NCBI RefSeq assembly: GCF_019042245.1
Contig: NZ_JAHQCX010000001.1
Location: 186,001 to 250,000, forward strand
Origin: Diplocloster modestus
Lineage (GTDB): Bacteria; Bacillota; Clostridia; Lachnospirales; Lachnospiraceae
Direction: 5' to 3'
Length of the DNA: 64,000 bases
The position numbers and the translations under genes are program-made. Below, in pieces: positions 8,977-15,667 of the stretch. The notes beneath the pieces were generated by a model. It made no database searches and was not told the DNA's origin. It worked only from the letters and a program-made list of their open reading frames with translations. Position 1 is the first letter of the stretch. Each line of letters begins with the position of its first letter.

Positions 8977-9666
8977 ATGAAAAAATTAGTAATCATACCG
9001 GCATACAATGAGAGCAAAAGTATAGAGAGAACCGTACAGGATATTCTTACGAACGCACCTGATTTTGACTATGTGATTATCAATGACTGTTCCACGGATA
9101 ACACACTGGAGGTTTGCAGAAAAAATAATTTTAATGTTGTAGACCTACCAATTAACATGGGAATCGGCGGAGCCGTGCAGACGGGTTATCTCTATGCGTT
9201 CCGCTATGGATATGATATGGCGGTTCAGTTCGATGGGGATGGCCAGCATGACGCGAAATATTTGGATTCCATGGCGGAGTATCTGGTGGAAAATGCGCTG
9301 GATATGGTAATCGGTTCCCGTTTCCTGGAAAAAGAAGGATTTCAGTCCACTGGGGCCAGGAGGATCGGTATCCGGTATTTCAGTGTACTGATCCGTATTC
9401 TGACCGGCAGGAAGGTCAGTGATCCCACTTCCGGGATGCGGCTGATCAACCGCAAAGTCATGTCTGTCTATGCAAAGGATTATCCGAAGGATTATCCGGA
9501 GCCGGAGAGCGTCGTGGCTATCTTAAAAGAGGGCATGATCGTGAAAGAAGTGCCGGTGGTGATGAAAGAGAGAAGCGACGGTGTATCCTCTATTTCTTTC
9601 AAACGATCGGTTTATTATATGGTAAAAGTAACATTGGCGATATTGATGGAGTGCTTAAGGCATTAG
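8977..9666 (+). CDS. Polyprenyl-phosphate sugar synthase-like GT2 (DPM1-like)
   Basis: A 229-residue soluble GT2 of the dolichol/undecaprenyl-phosphate mannose or glucose synthase type. It has LVIIPAYNESKSI at the start, INDCSTDNT at about 35-43, GIGGAVQTG at about 62-70 and the FDGDGQHD motif at about 85-92, all hallmarks of this subfamily. Such enzymes make polyprenyl-phosphate-linked monosaccharides that GT-C enzymes use outside the membrane. The start at 8977 follows GGAGG by 11 bases; the open frame reaching back to 8902 lacks conservation. The next gene is a DUF2304 membrane protein, a common partner of this GT2 type. Confidence 0.88.
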   Translation: MKKLVIIPAYNESKSIERTVQDILTNAPDFDYVIINDCSTDNTLEVCRKNNFNVVDLPINMGIGGAVQTGYLYAFRYGYDMAVQFDGDGQHDAKYLDSMAEYLVENALDMVIGSRFLEKEGFQSTGARRIGIRYFSVLIRILTGRKVSDPTSGMRLINRKVMSVYAKDYPKDYPEPESVVAILKEGMIVKEVPVVMKERSDGVSSISFKRSVYYMVKVTLAILMECLRH

Positions 9667-9681
9667 AAAGGGGCAGCCGGC

Positions 9682-10113
9682 ATGATGACACTTAAGTTAC
9701 AGATTATTCTGGGAGTAGTACTGATCCTTGCGTTCCTGCTTCTGGTCAATATGATCCGGAAGAAGAGTCTGGAGTTAAAATACGCGCTGTCCTGGCTCAT
9801 TGTCATCTTCGCGCTGTTTATTCTGGATTGTTTCCCGGTTCTTTTGGATGATGTGGCCGGGTTTTTGGGCATATTTTCCCCGGTCAATATGATCTTTTTC
9901 CTGGGATTTGTATTTTCTCTGTTAATCATCTTCGTGCTGACCATTGCGCTTTCCAGAATTTCGAACCGGGTAAGGGCTCTGGCGCAGAATCTGGCGCTTA
10001 GTACGAAAAAACTGGAAATCCTGGAGAAAAAGCTTGCAGAGCTGGAAGATAGAAACGAACCGGCAGAAGCCGTAAAGGAAGAGAAAGCGGAAGCCGATTC
10101 CTTTGAAATGTAA
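9682..10113 (+). CDS. DUF2304 family small membrane protein
   Basis: A 143-residue protein with three hydrophobic helices (about 5-21, 34-55 and 66-92) followed by a charged, probably coiled-coil tail rich in Glu and Lys (about 93-143). The helix spacing and the LELKYALSWLI segment match DUF2304. Members of this family usually sit beside a DPM1-like GT2, as here 15 bp downstream, and are thought to anchor or assist that enzyme; the exact role is not established. AAAGGGG ahead of the start serves as ribosome-binding site. Confidence 0.82.
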   Translation: MMTLKLQIILGVVLILAFLLLVNMIRKKSLELKYALSWLIVIFALFILDCFPVLLDDVAGFLGIFSPVNMIFFLGFVFSLLIIFVLTIALSRISNRVRALAQNLALSTKKLEILEKKLAELEDRNEPAEAVKEEKAEADSFEM

Positions 10114-10169
10114 AATGACTGAGTGGAGTATGTGAGGAGTATTATAGTTAAGAAAAGGAGAATTGCAAA

Positions 10170-11012
10170 ATGAAGAAAATCATGGTAACCGGATGTAACG
10201 GACAATTGGGCAGAGCGATCAATAAAGAGATGAGTCAGGACCCTGCGCTGGAATTCGTTAATACAGATGTGGGAGAATTGGATATTACCGATGTAAATAA
10301 GGTATTAAGCTTTGTACAGGAAGTCAAACCTTATGCCATTATCAATTGTGCCGCGCATACCAATGTCAACAAATGTGAAACAGATGTGGACAACGCCTAT
10401 AAAATCAACGCGATCGGCCCAAGAAATCTGAGTATTGCTGCGGCCAGAACGGGCGCGAAGCTGATGCATGTGTCGACGGATTATGTATTTGATGGAAATG
10501 GTAGCAAACCTTATATCGAATTTGACCCGGTTGACCCGGTAGGGATGTATGGCGCTACAAAACTTGCAGGTGAGAATTTTGTCCGGGATTTTGCAAAAGA
10601 CTGGTTTATTATCCGTACCGCATGGCTGTATGGGGACGGCAATAATTTTGTCAAAACGATGCTGCGCCTATCGGAACAAAACGATACGGTGCGTGTGGTT
10701 GCGGACCAGTTCGGAACCCCCACCAGCGCGTCAGAACTGGCGAAAGCTATCAAGACCCTGATTTTTACAGATAATTATGGGATTTTCCATGGTACCTGTG
10801 AGGGGAGCTGCAGCTGGGCGGAATTCGCTTCGGAAATTTTCCGTTTGGCAGGAAAGAGTACGAAAGTGGACTATATTACCACGGAGGAGTTCGCTTCTCC
10901 CGCGCCCCGGCCGGCCTATTCCGTATTGGAGAATTATATGTTAAAGCTGACCACCGATTTTATGTTTGCGGACTGGCGCGATGCGCTGGTGGAATATATG
11001 AAGACCATCTAA
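10170..11012 (+). CDS. rmlD: dTDP-4-dehydrorhamnose reductase
   Basis: Last enzyme of dTDP-L-rhamnose synthesis, reducing dTDP-4-keto-L-rhamnose with NAD(P)H. The 280-residue SDR protein has GCNGQLGRAI at 8-17 (Rossmann glycine motif), STDYVFDG near 98-105, the YGATKLAGE catalytic Tyr/Lys pair near 126-134 and RTAWLYG. AAAAGGAG stands 9 bases before the ATG. It is the only rml gene in the GC-richer block; the rmlB, rmlA and rmlC partners are about 36 kb away in the AT-rich block. The gene at 57989-58867 is a more distant relative and not a convincing second RmlD. Confidence 0.93.
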   Translation: MKKIMVTGCNGQLGRAINKEMSQDPALEFVNTDVGELDITDVNKVLSFVQEVKPYAIINCAAHTNVNKCETDVDNAYKINAIGPRNLSIAAARTGAKLMHVSTDYVFDGNGSKPYIEFDPVDPVGMYGATKLAGENFVRDFAKDWFIIRTAWLYGDGNNFVKTMLRLSEQNDTVRVVADQFGTPTSASELAKAIKTLIFTDNYGIFHGTCEGSCSWAEFASEIFRLAGKSTKVDYITTEEFASPAPRPAYSVLENYMLKLTTDFMFADWRDALVEYMKTI

Positions 11013-11039
11013 TTCAAGTCTAAACTGTCCTTGAATCTA

Positions 11040-11156
11040 GGAGGGGACTTGACCAGGCTCACATCCGGGGACAGGCCCGCATCCGGGGACAGGCCCCTTT
11101 CTCCGCATAGTTGCTGAAAAGTTTAGCTTTATTACCGAAAGGTGCCAGTCCCCTCC
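11040..11156. repeat. REP-like extragenic palindromic element
   Basis: An intergenic element bounded by a perfect 10-bp inverted repeat, GGAGGGGACT at 11040-11049 and AGTCCCCTCC at 11147-11156. Inside is a 17-bp perfect direct repeat, CATCCGGGGACAGGCCC, at 11062-11078 and 11080-11096. The GGGGACAGGCCC core and GGTGCCAGTCCCC end look like the REP-type repeats that are spread by Y1 (IS200-like) transposases in some bacteria. No transposase gene is nearby. The element lies between rmlD and a fucosyltransferase gene. Confidence 0.65.
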
Positions 11157-11199
11157 CGAAAACGAAAGAAGTGTCTTTGCGGAACAAAGAGAAGACTAT

Positions 11200-11228
11200 T
11201 TGACGCAAAGCCCCTTTGATGTTAGAAT
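11200..11228 (+). promoter_or_regulatory. Candidate sigma-A promoter
   Basis: TTGACG at 11200-11205 and TAGAAT at 11223-11228 are separated by 17 bases, a near-consensus housekeeping promoter placed after the REP-like element. If it is used, transcription starts around 11235, only about 10 bases before the preferred ATG at 11245, so the mRNA would be nearly leaderless. It would give the genes from 11245 onward their own start independent of rmlD. Confidence 0.5.
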
Positions 11229-11244
11229 GAATAAGTGTATGCCT

Positions 11245-12201
11245 ATGAAAACAATAAAAGTAAAATGTATCGGTTTTTGGGGTGCTTTTGATCCCCAGGA
11301 TAATTTCATACTGGATCTGCTGAAAAAACGTTATCGGGTGGAGCTTTCAGATGAGCCTGAATACCTGTTTTATGCTACGTCTACGGAAGATTTTCTGGAT
11401 TATGACTGCGTGCGGATTTTTTATACCGGGGAAAATGTCTGCCCGGATTTTAATCTATGCGATTATGCGGTTGGTTTTGAACGAATGACCTTCGAAGACC
11501 GCTATTTACGCCGTCCCTTTTATCTGGACGTTCCCATGTACCGGGAGGATTTGGAACGGGCGATGCATAAGCATGAGTTTTGTCTGGAAGATCTGAAGGA
11601 AAAAACGGAATTCTGCAGCTTTATTTATTCGAACAAAGAATCCGATCCATTCCGGGACCAGCTTCTGGACAAGATCAACAGTTATAAGGAAGTTCACTCC
11701 GGCGGGCGTTACCGGAACAATATCGGAGGCAGCGTGGATGATAAGTTCGCGTATCAGTGGAAACACAAATTTTCTATCGCATCCGAGAACAGTTATCATA
11801 CCGGATACAGCACGGAGAAGCTGGTGCAGTCTCTGGCGGCCCTGACGATTCCGATTTATTGGGGAGATCCTTCCATTTCCCGGGATTTTAATGAGAAGGC
11901 ATTTATCAATTGTCATCGGTACGATTCCCTGGATGCGGTTTTGGAACGCGTAATAGAAATTGACCAGAATGAGGAACTTTATCTGCAGATGCTCCGGGAA
12001 CCTGCTTTTTATACGGATTTTTCACTGGAAGAAAAGCAGCGGGAACTGGAGGAGTTTATTTATCATATTATAGACCAGCCATATGAGAAAGCCTTCCGGA
12101 AGACCCGGTACTGTTGGGGCGCTATTTATGAGGCCAACGCGAAGCGGCATCGGAAAATGGACCGGATGGCAGAGAAGTTTTTGAAAATTTTCCATAGATA
12201 A
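11245..12201 (+). CDS. GT10-like fucosyltransferase (copy B)
   Basis: A 318-residue GT10-like enzyme predicted to use GDP-fucose. The GT10 signature is FSIASENSYHTGYSTEKLVQSL followed by IPIYWGDP in the second half (about residues 175-210), and the N-terminal half has the family's IGFWGAFDP and RIFYTGENVCPDF blocks. ATG codons at 11227, 11239 and 11245 and a TTG at 11200 are all in frame. The last ATG is preferred because the earlier codons overlap a probable promoter and because conservation begins there; no clear Shine-Dalgarno is present. It is only distantly related to the GT10-like gene at 6735, so the two probably make different linkages. Confidence 0.87.
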   Translation: MKTIKVKCIGFWGAFDPQDNFILDLLKKRYRVELSDEPEYLFYATSTEDFLDYDCVRIFYTGENVCPDFNLCDYAVGFERMTFEDRYLRRPFYLDVPMYREDLERAMHKHEFCLEDLKEKTEFCSFIYSNKESDPFRDQLLDKINSYKEVHSGGRYRNNIGGSVDDKFAYQWKHKFSIASENSYHTGYSTEKLVQSLAALTIPIYWGDPSISRDFNEKAFINCHRYDSLDAVLERVIEIDQNEELYLQMLREPAFYTDFSLEEKQRELEEFIYHIIDQPYEKAFRKTRYCWGAIYEANAKRHRKMDRMAEKFLKIFHR

Positions 12202-12218
12202 GAACAGGAGGGATTCCC

Positions 12219-13022
12219 ATGGTGACCGTGGAACCCGGCGGCGGATTGTGCAACCGTTTGAGAACGGTGAATTCCGCATATTTCCTTGCAAAGCAGCTGA
12301 ATCAGAAGCTGCGGATTGTCTGGAAGTTGAATAAAGAATTGAATTGTGCCTATGAGAAGCTTTTTAAAAAGCCTAAAAATATAGAAATCCTGAACTACCG
12401 CTATTCCTTTAACGGGGAACGCAAGAAATGGATCCGGACAGCGGATACGATCCTGACGCAAGAGGATATCTCCTTACAGACCGAGCGGGGAAACAGGATG
12501 CTTCCGCAGGAATTTATCGATACACTGGGTGAGCAGATCTATATCAATACCTGCCAGCAGTTCATGGATCATCCTGACTATCATCTTTTTGTGCCGACGG
12601 AGGAAATGCAGACCAGGATCGATGTGGTCAAGTCCAATTTTGGAAACGAGTGTGTCGGCGTGCATATCCGCAGGACCGACAGTATGAAGTCTATCGAGAC
12701 CAGTACAACGGATGGATTTGTGGATGCGATGCAAAGAGAACTGGAAAAGAATTCGCATGTTCGGTTTTATTTGGCTACGGATGATCTGGGCGAGGAAGAG
12801 AAGATCAAAAAAGAGTTTCCCGGTAAAGTGCTAACTTTGGGAAATAAAACACTGGACAGGAACAGTGAGGACGGTGTCAAGGATGCGATGGTAGATTTTA
12901 TGTGTCTGGCCGGTACGAAACGGCTGATCGGCAGCTACTGGAGTTCATTTACCGATATGGCAGCCGATTTTTATAAGATTCCGGTTTATATAGTAGGTGG
13001 AGAGACAGATATGGCGCAGTGA
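12219..13022 (+). CDS. HxRRxD-type fucosyltransferase-like enzyme
   Basis: A 267-residue protein with the start region GGGLCNRLRTVNSAYFLA and the motif VHIRRTDS at about 145-152. The combination of a G.GL.N(R/Q)L N-terminus and HxRRxD is shared by inverting fucosyltransferases of GT11, GT23 and the protein O-fucosyltransferases, where the arginine binds GDP-fucose. A later segment, FMCLAGTKRLIGSYWSSFT, fits the conserved nucleotide-binding region. Which of these families it belongs to is not clear; GT11 is typical in polysaccharide loci. GGAGG precedes the ATG by about 7 bases. The stop codon lies in the loop of the first hairpin of the downstream repeat, which suggests the repeat inserted near or over the gene's 3' end. 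Confidence 0.8.
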   Translation: MVTVEPGGGLCNRLRTVNSAYFLAKQLNQKLRIVWKLNKELNCAYEKLFKKPKNIEILNYRYSFNGERKKWIRTADTILTQEDISLQTERGNRMLPQEFIDTLGEQIYINTCQQFMDHPDYHLFVPTEEMQTRIDVVKSNFGNECVGVHIRRTDSMKSIETSTTDGFVDAMQRELEKNSHVRFYLATDDLGEEEKIKKEFPGKVLTLGNKTLDRNSEDGVKDAMVDFMCLAGTKRLIGSYWSSFTDMAADFYKIPVYIVGGETDMAQ

Positions 13023-13105
13023 ATGCGCCTCTGGAGGAACGATTGAACGGAAAAGCTGTTCACTCATACCTGAATAAATGGCGCAGCAAGTGCGCCTCTG
13101 GAGGA
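13013..13105 (+). repeat. Intercistronic repeat with hairpins and duplicated ribosome-binding site (copy B)
   Basis: Second copy of the element at 7794-7880. GGCGCA/TGCGCC occurs twice here, at 13013-13018 with 13024-13029 and at 13080-13085 with 13091-13096, each followed by TCTGGAGGAA. Between them CATACCTGAAT matches copy A exactly. The final GGAGGAA is the ribosome-binding site of the aminotransferase gene at 13113. The upstream gene's TGA (13020-13022) sits in the first hairpin loop. Confidence 0.72.
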
Positions 13106-13112
13106 AATTAAG

Positions 13113-14210
13113 ATGAGAATAATGCCGAACCGTATGGATCGCGGCTTTTATCAATATCAGCAGGAGTTTGAAGACAAGGCATTGGAAGTTCTGCGTTCCG
13201 GCTGGTATGTGCTGGGTAAGGAAGTTGAGGCTTTTGAACAGGAATTCGCCTCTTATACAGGCGGGGGATATTGTGTCGGGCTTGCCAGCGGACTGGATGC
13301 TTTGTGGATTGCCTTCCGGCTGCTGGGAATCGGCGCCGGGGATGAAGTCATCGTTCAGGGAAACACATATATTGCCAGTGTTATGGGGGTTACCATAAAC
13401 GGTGCTGCTCCGGTATTTGTGGAGCCGGATATGTACTATAACATGGATACGTCGCTGATAGAGGAAAAGATCACGGAGCGGACTAAGGCGATACTGGTTA
13501 CACATCTGTACGGACAGGCGTCCCATATGGACGAGATCATGAGAATCGCCGGAAAGCATCATCTGAAGGTAGTGGAAGACTGTGCGCAGTCCCACGGAGC
13601 CTGCTATCAGGGACAGATGACAGGTACCTTTGGCGACGTAGGCTGTTTTTCATTCTATCCCTCCAAAAACCTGGGAGCTTTCGGAGATGGAGGCGCTGTA
13701 GTGGTCAAAGAAGAAAGCCTCGCAAGAGAATTCCGGATCTTCCGGAATTATGGAAGTGAGAAGCGCTATCATAATAAAGTGGTGGGGGCCAATTCAAGGC
13801 TGGATGAGCTGCAGGCCGGCCTGCTTCGGGTGAGACTTACACATCTGGAGGAGCTTACGAAGGAAAAAGAAAAAATCGCAAACCGCTATCTGAGAGAGAT
13901 AAAGAATCCGGATATTAGACTACCGGAAATTCGGGAAAATGCTACCAGCGTCTGGCATCAGTTCGTCATCCGCTGTAAGAATCGGACAAGTCTGATCGAA
14001 TACCTGAACGACCGGGAAATCGGGACGATTATCCATTATCCGATCCCTCCGCATCTGTCGGAGGCTTATGGGTATCTGGGTTATACGAACGGAGATTTCC
14101 CGATTACCGAACAATTCGCAAATGAAGTTTTATCGATTCCAATGTATAATGGAATGGCGGATGAGGAACAACAGATAGTAATCGATGCGATCAATCAATG
14201 GAGGGCGTAG
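13113..14210 (+). CDS. fdtB: PLP-dependent dTDP-3-keto-6-deoxyhexose 3-aminotransferase (FdtB/QdtB-like)
   Basis: A 365-residue DegT/DnrJ/EryC1 aminotransferase that would put an amino group on C3 of a dTDP-3-keto-6-deoxyhexose. The PLP lysine is in SFYPSKNLGAFGDGG (Lys185), with the partner aspartate in VEDCAQSHG (Asp156). The protein is full length for the family. Assignment to the FdtB/QdtB group rests on the ketoisomerase gene that follows 4 bp later. The expected product is dTDP-Fuc3N or dTDP-Qui3N; which one depends on the ketoisomerase stereochemistry. The substrate needs RmlA and RmlB, encoded at 46.7-48.7 kb. GGAGGAA from the repeat precedes the start. Confidence 0.88.
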   Translation: MRIMPNRMDRGFYQYQQEFEDKALEVLRSGWYVLGKEVEAFEQEFASYTGGGYCVGLASGLDALWIAFRLLGIGAGDEVIVQGNTYIASVMGVTINGAAPVFVEPDMYYNMDTSLIEEKITERTKAILVTHLYGQASHMDEIMRIAGKHHLKVVEDCAQSHGACYQGQMTGTFGDVGCFSFYPSKNLGAFGDGGAVVVKEESLAREFRIFRNYGSEKRYHNKVVGANSRLDELQAGLLRVRLTHLEELTKEKEKIANRYLREIKNPDIRLPEIRENATSVWHQFVIRCKNRTSLIEYLNDREIGTIIHYPIPPHLSEAYGYLGYTNGDFPITEQFANEVLSIPMYNGMADEEQQIVIDAINQWRA

Positions 14211-14214
14211 TTTT

Positions 14215-14634
14215 ATGCGTATTGAAGATCAATATAAAATACTGGAATTCAAGGATTTCGGGGATGAGAGAGGGAATCTGGTAGTGGTGGAAGGCAATGC
14301 GGATATACCGTTTGATCTGAAAAGGGTCTTCTACATCTATGGTTCCGATCCTGATGTAGTCCGTGGAATGCATGCCAACCGCAAGACCGAGTTTGTACTA
14401 ATCAATGTTGGCGGCACTTCAAAAGTGAAAGTCGACAACGGTTTTGAGACGGTAGTGGTTGAGTTAAACCGCCCCCGAATGGGAATCTACCTGCCCACCA
14501 TGGTATGGAAAGAGATGTACGACTTCTCAGAGGATTCTATTCTGCTGGTACTGGCCAGCGAACACTATGATTCCAAGGAATACATAAGGGATTATAGTGA
14601 TTTTCTGAAAGAAGTGGGAGGCATTCATGAGTAA
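14215..14634 (+). CDS. fdtA: dTDP-sugar 3,4-ketoisomerase (FdtA/QdtA-like cupin)
   Basis: A 139-residue cupin of the WxcM/FdtA type that converts dTDP-4-keto-6-deoxyglucose to its 3-keto isomer. Visible are KRVFYIYG, RGMHANRKTEF and the C-terminal SEDSILLVLASEHYDSKEYIRDY block typical of the family. The ATG at 14215 follows GGAGG by about 10 bases and starts at the conserved region; the frame's extension to 14185 lies inside the previous gene. Family members commonly read HAH where this protein has His53-Ala-Asn55, so one of the two active-site histidines is replaced. It overlaps the next gene by 8 bp (ATGAGTAA). Confidence 0.87.
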   Translation: MRIEDQYKILEFKDFGDERGNLVVVEGNADIPFDLKRVFYIYGSDPDVVRGMHANRKTEFVLINVGGTSKVKVDNGFETVVVELNRPRMGIYLPTMVWKEMYDFSEDSILLVLASEHYDSKEYIRDYSDFLKEVGGIHE

Positions 14635-15667
14635 AATATCAATCATCGTTCCGGTCTATTACAATTCGGATACGCTGATGCTGTTATATGAGGACATGAA
14701 AGAAAAAATACTGGGTAAGCTTGACTATGAGCTGGTCTTTGTGGATGACGGCTCCGGGGATAATTCCTGGGAGATCATGCAGCAGATCCGGGCGTTGGAT
14801 GATAATGTAAAACTGGTCAAGCTCTCCCGGAATTTTGGGGAGCATTCTGCTATTCTGGCAGGGCTGTCCCAGTGTACCGGAGACTGTGCCGTGACCAAAC
14901 AGGCCGATCTGCAGGAGGATTCCGAGCTTATTCTCCAGATGTATGAGAGCTGGAAAAGAGGAAACAAGGTGGTACTGGCCGTACGTTCTGACCGTGATGA
15001 GGGCGTGATTCAAAAGTTTTTTGCCAACCTGTATTACGGCATCGTGCGCAAATGTATCGCTTCCAATATGCCGAAGGGCGGTTTTGACTGCTATCTGCTG
15101 GACAGGCAGGCGATCGAGGTGTTAAAGATGCTGGATGAAAAGAACTCCGCGCTGACGCTTCAGGTTCTGTGGATCGGCTTTAAGACGGACAAGGTATACT
15201 TCCACAGAAAAGCAAGGGAAATAGGGGAGTCCCGCTGGACGCTGTCCAAGAAGGTAAAGCTGGTGCTGGATTCCATGATGAGCTTTTCCTATTTTCCGAT
15301 TCGATTTATGACTTTTATTGGGGGCGCATTTTTTCTGGTCTCCATGATTATGGTGATCTATCTGGTACTGGCGAAGCTGATTTCCGGTGAAAACGTGGCA
15401 GGGTGGACGTCGCTGATGGCTGTGGTACTGTTGGCCTCCGGGCTGATTATGCTGATGCTGGGCATACTCGGAGAGTATGTGTACCGTGGTATGGACGCAT
15501 CCAGGAACCGGCCTCCATTTTTGGTGGATGAGGTGGTGGATTCCGGCCGGAAGGCTAAGCATACGGCCATGGCAGGGAACGCCGGTGAGGAAGAGTCCTC
15601 CTGTGTGGTTAAAAAATCCACCGGAGCAAATGAAATGGATGACCAGACCCAAACAGAAGGAAAGTGA
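14627..15667 (+). CDS. Membrane-bound GT2, GtrB/ArnC-like polyprenyl-phosphate glycosyltransferase
   Basis: A 346-residue GT2 with a soluble catalytic N-terminus (ISIIVPVYYNSDTL; VDDGSGDNS at about 39-47) and two C-terminal transmembrane helices (about 226-250 and 262-286), ending in LGEYVYRGMDASRNRPPFLV, the tail typical of GtrB and ArnC. These enzymes transfer a sugar to undecaprenyl phosphate for later use by a GT-C enzyme on the outer face. The usual DADLQ motif reads KQADLQED here. It overlaps the ketoisomerase gene by 8 bp, so its donor may be the dTDP-3-amino sugar, which is inference. The large membrane protein that follows is a candidate partner. Confidence 0.88.
   Translation: MSKISIIVPVYYNSDTLMLLYEDMKEKILGKLDYELVFVDDGSGDNSWEIMQQIRALDDNVKLVKLSRNFGEHSAILAGLSQCTGDCAVTKQADLQEDSELILQMYESWKRGNKVVLAVRSDRDEGVIQKFFANLYYGIVRKCIASNMPKGGFDCYLLDRQAIEVLKMLDEKNSALTLQVLWIGFKTDKVYFHRKAREIGESRWTLSKKVKLVLDSMMSFSYFPIRFMTFIGGAFFLVSMIMVIYLVLAKLISGENVAGWTSLMAVVLLASGLIMLMLGILGEYVYRGMDASRNRPPFLVDEVVDSGRKAKHTAMAGNAGEEESSCVVKKSTGANEMDDQTQTEGK

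Noticed and set aside
11200..11244. TTG 11200 and ATG 11227 as start of the GT10-like gene
   Set aside because: They fall inside a near-consensus promoter and precede the first conserved residues.
15122..15652. Antisense open frame of 176 codons under the GtrB-like gene
   Set aside because: His-rich, structureless translation that mirrors hydrophobic codons of the real gene.
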